A program made the position numbers and the translations under genes. The notes under the pieces were generated by a model. That model had not been told where the DNA came from and searched no databases. It saw only the letters and a program-made list of their open reading frames with translations. Below, piece by piece: positions 1-5,929 of a DNA stretch of 7,985 nucleotides. Every line of letters starts with the position of its first letter. Within the stretch, counting starts at the first letter, position 1. Source of the DNA: an uncultured Lachnobacterium sp. (GTDB lineage: Bacteria > Bacillota > Clostridia > Lachnospirales > Lachnospiraceae); the NCBI GenBank assembly GCA_900548765.1, contig URLU01000102.1, forward strand, positions 1-7,985, in the 5' to 3' direction.

Positions 1-1
1 A

Positions 2-79
2 TTAAATCAGGCAGGAATATCTGTGCTTTCACAGGCAAATGATTTGCCACAGCAGGTACTTTCATTGTTATCAAGATAG
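2..79 (+). CDS. hag: Flagellin, C-terminal end (5' truncated by the window)
   Basis: The last 25 codons of a gene entering from the left, ending at TAG (77-79). The peptide contains LNQAGISVLSQANDLPQQVL, which matches the conserved C-terminal D0 helix of bacterial flagellins (typical pattern QAxxxxLAQANxxPQxVLxLL). This helix packs in the filament core, and in flagellins it is the region bound by the FliS export chaperone. That fits the FliS-like gene starting 9 bases downstream. Only the tail is visible, so nothing can be said about full length, the variable domain or which flagellin paralogue this is. The symbol hag (fliC elsewhere) is used in the generic sense. Confidence 0.88.
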   Translation, partial: LNQAGISVLSQANDLPQQVLSLLSR

Positions 80-88
80 AGGTAGTAT

Positions 89-562
89 ATGACAGATGAA
101 TTGAGACAGGATTTCACCAGAAGGCTCAGCCAGTGCAATCAGGGTGGAATGATAGTCATTATTTATGATATTTATTTTGCATATATGGATGATGCCAGAG
201 CTGGCTTTGAGAATAAAGATACGGAGCTTTTTAAAGCCAGCGTCAGAAAGGCAGGGCAGACCATTGATGAGTTAATCAATGCCCTGAACATGAGCTATGA
301 CATAGCAAAGCAGCTGCTTCCTCTGTACAAATACTGCAAGATACAGTTGTCCAAGGCTCTCTATGAGAATAAAGCAGAACGGTTAGATGAGGCTGACCAA
401 ATTATGAAGCGCCTGTATGATAGCTTTGTTGAAGCTGCCAGACAGGACACTTCAGAGCCGCTTATGGAAAATACACAGCAGGTATATGCGGGAATTACAT
501 ACGGCAGAAATGATTTGGTTGAAAATTGTATAAGTGATGCTCAAAGAGGATTCTTCGCGTAA
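89..562 (+). CDS. fliS: FliS-like flagellar export chaperone
   Basis: A 157-residue soluble, mostly helical protein. Residues about 5-120 follow the FliS four-helix pattern: an N-terminal GGMIVIIYDIYFAYMDDA stretch (the usual 'pexLIxMLYDgalrfl' helix), a helix around KASVRKAGQTIDELINALNM, then LLPLYKYCKIQLSKAL (the usual LyxlYeYmxxrL) and a last helix near LYDSFVEAA. FliS binds the flagellin C-terminus and keeps it unpolymerised before type III export, so its place 9 bases after the flagellin stop is the expected context. The start ATG has an AGAGGT site (78-83) that overlaps the flagellin stop codon, suggesting cotranscription and coupling. At 157 aa it is longer than the usual 120-135 aa. 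The extra C-terminal part (QQVYAGITYGRNDL) is unlike classical FliS and looks clade-specific. The last codons lie inside the terminator hairpin and overlap the convergent minus-strand gene. FliS-fold assignment is likely; exact orthology less so. Confidence 0.8.
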   Translation: MTDELRQDFTRRLSQCNQGGMIVIIYDIYFAYMDDARAGFENKDTELFKASVRKAGQTIDELINALNMSYDIAKQLLPLYKYCKIQLSKALYENKAERLDEADQIMKRLYDSFVEAARQDTSEPLMENTQQVYAGITYGRNDLVENCISDAQRGFFA

Positions 563-774
563 GGATCCTCTATTTTTTTGACGCAGTCAAGTAAGAATTT
601 ATATCGCATAGAGACGGCTTTTACCTGATAGATGTAATAATCAATCAAATCCGGCTCAACAACATTTCCAAGGTTATTGTAGGCATCCTTTAAATCATCG
701 GTGGTCTGCTCTAAATCGCGAAGCAGCAGCTCATATCCATCATTAGTTTCGGTTGATGTTTTAAATATACTCAT
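541..774 (-). CDS. DUF2508 (YaaL-like) small protein
   Basis: A 77-residue soluble, acidic, helical protein of unknown function. Residues 41-50 read PDLIDYYIYQ, followed by a second helix ending RYKFLLDCVKKIE. This matches the DUF2508/YaaL signature ('...dpdLIdyaiyxxxAaxxRYxyLL'). The start ATG at 772-774 was chosen over one seven codons upstream because GGAGG lies at the right distance before it (GGAGGTAATATG on the minus strand). No membrane segment or cysteine motif is seen. In Firmicutes, YaaL-type genes usually sit next to recR; here it is convergent with the flagellin-fliS unit instead. Its last 22 bases overlap the fliS-like gene, so the tail EDPYAKNPL is encoded by the reverse strand of the terminator stem. 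A helical flagellar or secretion accessory role cannot be excluded. No reaction or partner is known for the family. Confidence 0.75.
   Translation of the reverse strand: MSIFKTSTETNDGYELLLRDLEQTTDDLKDAYNNLGNVVEPDLIDYYIYQVKAVSMRYKFLLDCVKKIEDPYAKNPL
545..580 (+). terminator. Rho-independent terminator of the flagellin-fliS unit
   Basis: The arm AGAGGATTC (545-553) pairs with GGATCCTCT (563-571) over 9 bp with one G-T pair. The loop is 9 nt (554-562) and is followed by ATTTTTTT (572-579). The hairpin begins inside the fliS-like reading frame and its loop contains the fliS stop TAA (560-562). On the minus strand the stem is followed by only three T residues, so it looks directional for the plus strand. 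Confidence 0.8.
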
Positions 775-808
775 ATTACCTCCATTTCCAGACAAATCCC
801 TTTTTACA

Positions 809-838
809 AGTATAAGCAGAAATGGAAAATCTATACAA
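809..838 (-). promoter_or_regulatory. Candidate sigma-A promoter for the DUF2508 gene
   Basis: Read on the minus strand, TTGTAT (complement of 833-838) and TATACT (complement of 809-814) are separated by 18 bases, and lie about 35 bases upstream of the ATG at 774. The -10 box has one mismatch from TATAAT and the -35 box two from TTGACA. The surrounding DNA is AT-rich, so chance matches are possible. Confidence 0.4.
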
Positions 839-879
839 TAAATTTTTGTTTCTACTATTGCGCCGTAAAAAAATTTGGG

Positions 880-955
880 ATGTACAAGTCAAAATCATAC
901 AAAAATCAAGGCTTATAGACTTTTGGACATAATAAAATGCCTAGGACTTGTACAT
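880..955. repeat. Perfect 11-bp inverted repeat upstream of the tad operon
   Basis: ATGTACAAGTC (880-890) and its exact reverse complement GACTTGTACAT (945-955) are separated by 54 bases, with centres 65 bp apart, roughly six helical turns. Each arm carries the self-complementary core TGTACA. The arms sit between the DUF2508 promoter candidate and the tad promoter. They could be paired operator sites for a dimeric regulator; this is inference, and no regulator is encoded in the window. Confidence 0.6.
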
Positions 956-988
956 AAAGTGGAATATCAAAAACTTGCACAAACAGTG
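946..988 (+). promoter_or_regulatory. Direct-repeat candidate activator sites abutting the -35 box
   Basis: The 16-mers starting at 946 (ACTTGTACATAAAGTG) and 973 (ACTTGCACAAACAGTG) agree at 13 of 16 positions and are spaced 27 bp apart. A weaker relative starts at 919 (ACTTTTGGACATAA), exactly 27 bp further upstream. The last copy ends at 988, immediately before the -35 hexamer at 989. Tandem sites touching a -35 box are typical of activator-dependent promoters such as those of response regulators. The 946 copy also forms part of the inverted repeat. Confidence 0.45.
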
Positions 989-1017
989 TAGACAGGGCAT
1001 ATCTGCCTTGCTATAAT
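989..1017 (+). promoter_or_regulatory. Sigma-A promoter of the tad pilus operon
   Basis: TAGACA (989-994, one mismatch from TTGACA), a 17-base spacer, and a perfect TATAAT (1012-1017). It lies 31 bases before the first gene's ATG, so the 5' leader would be only about 20-25 nt with an AAAGAGGTGA ribosome binding site at 1031-1040. It is the best promoter match in the window and the only obvious one ahead of the operon, where later genes overlap or are closely spaced. Confidence 0.75.
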
Positions 1018-1047
1018 TCAGGTCACAACAAAAGAGGTGATGCAAAT

Positions 1048-1563
1048 ATGATAATCCTGTTTGTCTTTTTAGCCATTGCGGTGATACAGGATTTTAAAAG
1101 CCTAAGGGTCAGTAATCGGCTGATTCTGACAGGCATGGCAGCAGGGATATTTTACCGGCTGTTTACTAAGGGTTTGGAAAATATATTGTTAATGATTCCA
1201 AACATCATTTTTCCGATTGCAGTTCTTTATCTACTATATCTTGCAGGTGCCCTGGGTGCCGGAGATATCAAGCTATTTTCCCTGGTAGGATGTTTTACAA
1301 ATTTTAAAGAATTGGCTGCCTGCATGGTTATGGCATTTGTCTGGGGAGCGTTTGCCAGCCTGTTAAAGCTTATTCTGGCAGGAAATGTAAGACAGCAGTT
1401 ATACAGGGGAGGAGGGTATCTGATAAATATTGCAAAAGGAAGATATGGCTCTTACCAATATGCAGAAAGCAGTGCAAAAATTCATTTTTCGCTGGAAATT
1501 CTGCTGGGGTACGGAACAATGATTTTACTTGAGTATGTATACAAAGGGGGGATGTTTTTTTGA
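1048..1563 (+). CDS. tadV: Prepilin peptidase, A24 family (TadV/CpaA type)
   Basis: A 171-residue polytopic membrane protein. It is a minimal A24 aspartic peptidase without the N-terminal methylase part found in long PilD enzymes. The two catalytic aspartates are visible: D15 in AVIQDFKSLRVSN after the first membrane helix, and D73 in GAGDIKLF, the GxGD motif of this family. Hydrophobic helices lie at about 1-13, 25-40, 45-68, 75-105 and 150-165. The enzyme should cleave the leader of the Flp prepilin encoded 4.7 kb downstream, on the cytoplasmic face. It is the first gene of the tad operon, with a strong ribosome binding site 7 nt before the ATG. The stop TGA overlaps the TTG start of the next gene by 4 bases (TTGA) within a run of seven T. 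Many monoderm tad loci place this gene first. Family assignment is firm; tadV/cpaA naming is by context. Confidence 0.9.
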   Translation: MIILFVFLAIAVIQDFKSLRVSNRLILTGMAAGIFYRLFTKGLENILLMIPNIIFPIAVLYLLYLAGALGAGDIKLFSLVGCFTNFKELAACMVMAFVWGAFASLLKLILAGNVRQQLYRGGGYLINIAKGRYGSYQYAESSAKIHFSLEILLGYGTMILLEYVYKGGMFF

Positions 1564-2567
1564 AGAAGACACGTTTAGGCATAATAGCAGAGGACAAGGC
1601 TTATGGGGCAAGGTTTGTAAGGTACATCATGAACCATTACAGCTCGGAGATAGATTTGTATGAGTATACGGAAGTGTCTATGCTGCCAGAGGAGGCAGAG
1701 CTTGACGCCCTTCTGTATAGCGGTGGGGATGAGGTGATAAAGGATATATCTGTGAGACCTGTCTTTGTGCTTATTGATTTGGAATCTGATGACTGGCAGC
1801 AGGAGGAGGGAATTTATATTGTGGACAAGTATCAGGAAGTAAACAAGATAATCGAGGATGTACTGGGGCGCATTTCGGAAGAGGTACGGCAGGTGAGGGA
1901 TGCAGGGAGGATTGTAGAGGAGACACAGATATTTGGCGTGTATTCATTGTCGGAAAATGACTACCAGCTTCCATTTACAGCCATGCTTGGCAATATTGCC
2001 AGTGAGAACAAAAAGACGATTGTGATTGATGTGCAGGAAAACAGTGGGCTTAAGAAAACCCTTAATATGCAGAATCAGAAGGGGCTGGAAGAGCTGATTG
2101 TAATGATTGAAAACGAGAGATTTTCGAGGAATCTGTTTTCAGAATGTATAGTGCACGAGGGCAGACTGGACTATATATATCCGGTTGTAAATACAGAGAG
2201 CCTGTGTGAAATCAGCTCAGCCTCCTATATAAAAATGCTTCAGTTTATAAGTAAGGAAATGGGCTACGAATGTCTGGTGATAAATTTCGGAAGCCGTTTT
2301 CAGGGCTTTTACGAGGTGCTTAATATATGCAGCCAGATATTTCTGATTCAAAAGCAGGGAGGACTTGGACAATGGAGAGAGTACGAATTTATTGAGGATA
2401 TCAATGAGAGAGGGTATAAGAGGATGCTGGAAAAGGTGGTAAAAATCGAGCCTCCAATAGTTACCATGCCGGTTGACAGCTGTAACAAGATTGTGGAGCA
2501 GTGGAAATGGACTGAGTTTGGGGATATGATAAGAGGTTTGTCTGTGGGGGCGGTGCAGCTTGGATGA
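1560..2567 (+). CDS. tadZ: TadZ/CpaE-like localisation protein, ATPase fold without a Walker A motif
   Basis: 335 residues starting at TTG (1560-1562), with GGGGG (1546-1550) as its ribosome binding site. The nearby ATG at 1552 is in the upstream gene's frame. Residues 1-115 resemble an atypical receiver domain: KTRLGIIAEDKAYGARFVRYI, then LDALLY and VRPVFVLIDLE. Residues 124-335 keep the outline of a MinD/ParA-type ATPase: IFGVYSL, KKTIVIDVQENSGL, and YECLVINFGS at the Walker B position. The expected P-loop (KGGxGKT/S, residues 130-137) reads LSENDYQL, with no glycines and no lysine, so ordinary ATP binding there is unlikely. TadZ proteins place the Tad machine in the cell; a Eubacterium rectale TadZ structure shows the same receiver-plus-ATPase layout. 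It sits between the peptidase and TadA genes, overlapping them by 4 and 8 bases. Order and fold support the role; the lost P-loop is the odd feature. Confidence 0.78.
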   Translation: MKKTRLGIIAEDKAYGARFVRYIMNHYSSEIDLYEYTEVSMLPEEAELDALLYSGGDEVIKDISVRPVFVLIDLESDDWQQEEGIYIVDKYQEVNKIIEDVLGRISEEVRQVRDAGRIVEETQIFGVYSLSENDYQLPFTAMLGNIASENKKTIVIDVQENSGLKKTLNMQNQKGLEELIVMIENERFSRNLFSECIVHEGRLDYIYPVVNTESLCEISSASYIKMLQFISKEMGYECLVINFGSRFQGFYEVLNICSQIFLIQKQGGLGQWREYEFIEDINERGYKRMLEKVVKIEPPIVTMPVDSCNKIVEQWKWTEFGDMIRGLSVGAVQLG

Positions 2568-3783
2568 GATCAGTGAGAAGGTAAGAAAACAGGTGTTGTC
2601 GGATATTGATGTCTCGAGAGACCTTGAGGATGAGGAGATATGGGACATTATAAGCCGGGCGGCATCAGAGGAAGTAAAGCAGAAGAGCATCAGCCTAAGA
2701 GACAGAATAGAGCTGGAAAAGAGGGTATTTGACAGCCTGAAGCGGCTGGATGTATTGCAGGAGCTGATTGATGACACAGAGGTCACTGAGATAATGGTAA
2801 ATGGTCCGGACAGTATATTCTATGAGAAAAACGGCTGCATACAGCAGTATGATGGCAGGTTTTCATCAGAGGAGAAGATGCAGGACATCATCCAGCAGAT
2901 TGTAGGAAGACACAACAGGGTGGTGAATCAGTCCTCACCTATTGTGGATACGAGACTGGTGGATGGTTCCAGAGTAAACATTGTGCTTTTTCCCATATCA
3001 CTGGGAGGCTCAGCAATTTCCATAAGGAAATTCCCAAAGGAGCCCTATAATATGGAAAAGCTCATAGCTATAGGTTCCGTATCAAAGGAAGTCTCAGAGA
3101 TGCTCAAGCTGCTTGTAAAAGCAAAATACAGCATATTTATTTCAGGGGGAACAGGTTCTGGAAAAACTACATTTCTAAATGCCTTATCGCAGTATATCCC
3201 GGAGGACGAGAGAATAATCACAATTGAAGATTCAGCAGAATTGCAGCTTTTAGGGGCAAAAAATATCGTGCGGATGGAGACAAGAAATGCAAATGTCGAG
3301 GGCGTTATGCCTATTACAATCAGGGATTTAATCAGGACAGCCCTTAGAATGAGACCTGACAGAATCATCGTTGGCGAGTGCAGAGGAGCGGAGACGCTGG
3401 ATATGCTTTCAGCTATGAACACAGGTCATGATGGTTCCCTGTCCACAGGCCATGCAAATTCCTGCAGGGATATGCTGTCCCGGATGGAGACAATGGTGCT
3501 CATGGGGCAGGAGCTTCCCCTAAGTGCCATCAGGAGCCAGATTGCCTCTGGAATAAATATAATCATCCAACTGGGAAGGCTTAGGGATAAATCCCGCCGG
3601 GTGCTTGAAATAGCAGAGCTGGATGGAATTGTGAATGGTGAGATAGTCCTAAACACCCTATATCAGTTTGAGGAAATATCGGAGAAGGATGGCAGAGTAA
3701 TAGGAGAGCTTGTGCAGAAGGGAAAACTCAAATCCAGAACCAAGCTTGAGGCTGCGGGAATGAGGGACATTGATGGATTATAA
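2560..3783 (+). CDS. tadA: TadA/CpaF secretion ATPase (motor of Tad pilus assembly)
   Basis: 407 residues starting at TTG (2560-2562), overlapping tadZ by 8 bases, with GGGGGCGG (2546-2553) just upstream. All the hallmarks of a type II/IV secretion hexameric ATPase are present: an N-terminal domain to about 165 with DDTEVTEIMVNGPDSIFYEK and the RHNRVVNQSSPIVDTRLVDGSRVN block typical of CpaF; Walker A GGTGSGKTT (196-204, K202); the Asp box TIEDSAELQL (221-230); Walker B RIIVGECRG (268-276, E273); and the His box TGHDGSLSTGHANS (288-301, H290 and H298). It hydrolyses ATP on the cytoplasmic side of the TadB/TadC platform to extrude Flp subunits. The length is close to the CpaF norm (400-450). 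No catalytic residue is missing, so the enzyme looks active. The alternative initiators ATG 2564 and GTG 2553 are out of frame. Confidence 0.95.
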   Translation: MDEISEKVRKQVLSDIDVSRDLEDEEIWDIISRAASEEVKQKSISLRDRIELEKRVFDSLKRLDVLQELIDDTEVTEIMVNGPDSIFYEKNGCIQQYDGRFSSEEKMQDIIQQIVGRHNRVVNQSSPIVDTRLVDGSRVNIVLFPISLGGSAISIRKFPKEPYNMEKLIAIGSVSKEVSEMLKLLVKAKYSIFISGGTGSGKTTFLNALSQYIPEDERIITIEDSAELQLLGAKNIVRMETRNANVEGVMPITIRDLIRTALRMRPDRIIVGECRGAETLDMLSAMNTGHDGSLSTGHANSCRDMLSRMETMVLMGQELPLSAIRSQIASGINIIIQLGRLRDKSRRVLEIAELDGIVNGEIVLNTLYQFEEISEKDGRVIGELVQKGKLKSRTKLEAAGMRDIDGL

Positions 3784-4510
3784 GAGATACAGGCTGTCAA
3801 AAAAGGAGGCAGCCATAGTCATATTGGAATCAATTGCCATATCGGTACTCATCTCAAAGCTTTTCTTTGATTCGTTCTGGGGGATGACAGCAAGCCCTGC
3901 AATTCTGCTTATCATGTGGAAAAAGACCATTGAAAAGAAGCTGGAGGAGCGAAACAAAAAGGTCGCCATGGAGTTTCAGACCATGCTAAAGAATGTAAGC
4001 AGCTCTCTTCTGGCAGGATTTTCACTGGAAAATGCTTTCGTTGAGGCGGAAAAGGAGTTAAAGCAGATGTATGGGGAGAAATCTTATATGTTTCTGGAAC
4101 TTCAAAACATAAATAAGAAGGTCGGCATGAATATACCGCTAGAAGAGCCTCTGGAAGATTTGGCGGAACGAACTGGCATGGAGGATATATACAATTTTAT
4201 TGATATATTGTCCTTTGCAAAGCGGGCAGGAGGAAATTTCGTGGAGATTATCGACAATACCATAAATAAAATGTGGGCTAAGTACGAAACCGCTAGAGAG
4301 ATTGACGTGGCAATATCTGCAAAGAAGCTGGAGCAGAAAGTCATGAGTGTTATCCCGGTTGTACTGCTTGCCTATATGAAGCTTACGTCAGCGGAATACA
4401 TGAGTGTATTGTATGGAAATGTGGCGGGGGTTTTGTTTATGACAGTCTGCCTGCTTGCCTATGGAGGCGCAATTCATCTGGCAGGAAAAATATTGCAGAT
4501 TAAGGTGTGA
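3773..4510 (+). CDS. tadB: TadB inner-membrane platform protein (type II secretion F domain)
   Basis: 245 residues. Start ATG 3773 is preferred over the adjacent TTG 3770 because GAGGG (3762-3766) is then properly spaced; it overlaps the tadA end by 11 bases. A short cytoplasmic N-terminus leads to a hydrophobic pair at about 13-48, then a cytoplasmic T2SSF domain (about 64-185) containing MEFQTMLKNVSSSLLAGFSLENAF and FIDILSFAKRAGGNFVEII, and two C-terminal membrane segments (about 190-205 and 213-238). This matches TadB in layout, although it is shorter than typical proteobacterial TadB (about 300 aa), mainly at the N-terminus. It should form the membrane platform with the next gene product and contact TadA. 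The tadC start follows 4 bases after the stop, so translation is probably coupled. The T2SSF fold is clear. The TadB rather than TadC label rests on gene order and on the A-B-C arrangement. Confidence 0.88.
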   Translation: MDYKRYRLSKKEAAIVILESIAISVLISKLFFDSFWGMTASPAILLIMWKKTIEKKLEERNKKVAMEFQTMLKNVSSSLLAGFSLENAFVEAEKELKQMYGEKSYMFLELQNINKKVGMNIPLEEPLEDLAERTGMEDIYNFIDILSFAKRAGGNFVEIIDNTINKMWAKYETAREIDVAISAKKLEQKVMSVIPVVLLAYMKLTSAEYMSVLYGNVAGVLFMTVCLLAYGGAIHLAGKILQIKV

Positions 4511-4514
4511 GACT

Positions 4515-5747
4515 ATGGAAGAGACACAGAGAAAGAAAATTGTAAAGATTTTTGTCATATGCGTTGCCTTTATAGTGCTTGCAGGGATTATGGAATCCAC
4601 AGACCAGGAGCTTAAAAATGGAAATCAGATTGAACGGAATAAACCGGGAGAGAGCAGTAAGGATGTATCACTGGTTCTGAATGGGGCTGGCTTTGAGGAT
4701 TATCCATATGATGTCAGCATTTCAGAGGAAAAATTGACAAGAGAAGAGGCGCAAAAATATTTTGAAGAAGCTGAGCAGGAAATCGAGGAGACCTTTTACA
4801 CAGGAGAAGGCGGATTAAATCATGTCAGCGAGAAAGTGGAGCTTGGGGATAGGTATGCTCAGGATATGGTGGAAGCAGACTGGATGTTTTCGGAAAATCT
4901 GATTATGGATGACGGGAGCATAGATGAGGAGAGGCTTGAGCATTATGAGGAAAATCAAGAAGGCGTAATGGTCACGGCTGCAGTCTGCTTATCCTGTCAG
5001 GATTATGAGGAGGAGTATCAGTTTTCCTTTATTGTATATCCAAGGCTTTTGACTGGGGAGGAAGCCCTTCTCAAGGAGATAGGGGATAAGCTGCTCAGCC
5101 AGATGGAGCAGGAGGGACAGCAGACGGTGACGCTGCCAGATGAAATAGGGAACGAGAGGATTGTGTGGCGGGAGGCGAAGCAGCATCTGGTGTTAAAAAT
5201 TGTTCTGTTTGAACTGGTAATAGGCATTTTGTATTGTATTGCGAAGCGGGAAAGGCAGAAGGAGGCTCTCAGACAGAGAAAAAAGAGCATGGAGCTGGAA
5301 TACTCTGAGATAGTCAGCAAAATGGCTATTTTACTGGGTTCCGGCATGTCTATAAAACAGGCTTGGAGCAAAATATCCGCGCGTTATCTCATAAAGAGGG
5401 ATAAAAATAAGACCGGGAAAGTGCCCATATATGAAGAAATGCTGGTGGCGGAAAGAGAAATAGAAGATGGTAACAGTGAGAGGGCTGCATACCAGAATTT
5501 TGCTGAAAGAGTGAATATTATGTGTTATCAGCGTCTGATACGGATGTTAATTTCGAGTTTGGAGCGTGGAAGCAGACAAATTTGTGACAGTCTGCAGCAG
5601 GAATCCGAGGAAGCTTTCGAGGAGAGAAAGGCTGTGGCAAAGAGAATGGGCGAGGAGGCCAGCACTAAGATGCTGGCACCGATGATGATAATGATGTCGA
5701 TTGTTATCGCGATTATCATAGTGCCCGCATTATTGAGTTTTAAGTAA
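4515..5747 (+). CDS. tadC: TadC platform protein with a large extra N-terminal extracytoplasmic domain
   Basis: 410 residues from ATG 4515, preceded by AAGGTG (4503-4508) and 4 bases after tadB. An in-frame ATG at 4455 lies inside tadB and has no ribosome binding site, so it was rejected. Layout: membrane helix at about 10-25 (IVKIFVICVAFIVLAGI); a charged, acidic segment at about 27-222 without long hydrophobic stretches; a second helix at about 225-243; a cytoplasmic T2SSF-like domain (about 262-385, with SEIVSKMAILLGSGMSIKQAW and FAERVNIMCYQRLIRMLISSLERG); and a C-terminal helix at about 388-408. With a cytoplasmic N-terminus, the 27-222 segment lies outside the membrane. It contains EEAQKYFEEAEQEIEETF and one pair of cysteines at 158 and 161 (CLSC). 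Classical TadC has no such domain. It could contact the emerging pilus or cell wall; this is inference. The T2SSF half is well supported. Confidence 0.85.
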   Translation: MEETQRKKIVKIFVICVAFIVLAGIMESTDQELKNGNQIERNKPGESSKDVSLVLNGAGFEDYPYDVSISEEKLTREEAQKYFEEAEQEIEETFYTGEGGLNHVSEKVELGDRYAQDMVEADWMFSENLIMDDGSIDEERLEHYEENQEGVMVTAAVCLSCQDYEEEYQFSFIVYPRLLTGEEALLKEIGDKLLSQMEQEGQQTVTLPDEIGNERIVWREAKQHLVLKIVLFELVIGILYCIAKRERQKEALRQRKKSMELEYSEIVSKMAILLGSGMSIKQAWSKISARYLIKRDKNKTGKVPIYEEMLVAEREIEDGNSERAAYQNFAERVNIMCYQRLIRMLISSLERGSRQICDSLQQESEEAFEERKAVAKRMGEEASTKMLAPMMIMMSIVIAIIIVPALLSFK

Positions 5748-5761
5748 GAAAGGAGAAAATT

Positions 5762-5929
5762 ATGTTAGGATTTAATAATTTTTTGAGAGAAGAAAAGGCT
5801 GCCGGAGTGGTGGAATTGATACTCATTATTGTTGTTTTGATTGGGATTGTATTAATTTTTAAGAAGCAGCTTACAGATTTGGTAAATGACATCTTCGACA
5901 CCATAACAGATCAAGCCGGAAAAGTATGA
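5762..5929 (+). CDS. flp: Flp-type major pilin (type IVb prepilin)
   Basis: A 55-residue gene with a strong ribosome binding site (AAAGGAG, 5749-5755) and ATG at 5762. The peptide starts MLGFNNFLREEKAAGVVELI, followed by a hydrophobic helix LIIVVLIGIVLIF (residues about 20-33) and a polar tail ending at V55. This is the size and layout of Flp1-family pilins: a short charged leader, the processing site, Glu at +5 of the mature protein, then the assembly helix. Aligning E18 to +5 puts the cut between A13 and A14, so the -1 residue is Ala instead of the usual Gly. Cutting after G15 would put the Glu at +3. The substrate of the tadV product, it should be the main pilus subunit. It lies 14 bases after tadC, and its TGA overlaps the ATG of the next gene (ATGA). 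Only one flp copy is seen, in mid-operon. Confidence 0.87.
   Translation: MLGFNNFLREEKAAGVVELILIIVVLIGIVLIFKKQLTDLVNDIFDTITDQAGKV

Noticed and set aside
975..1017. TTGCAC (975-980) as the -35 box for TATAAT at 1012
   Set aside because: The spacer would be 31 bases. TAGACA at 989-994 gives the proper 17-base spacer.
2217..2786. Long minus-strand open frame across the tadZ-tadA junction, and similar antisense frames elsewhere in the operon
   Set aside because: They are Ser- and Ile-rich mirror frames of well-identified plus-strand genes and have no recognisable domain.
4455..4514. Longer tadC beginning at ATG 4455
   Set aside because: It would lie inside tadB with no ribosome binding site, and add a 20-residue peptide before a well-formed start at 4515.
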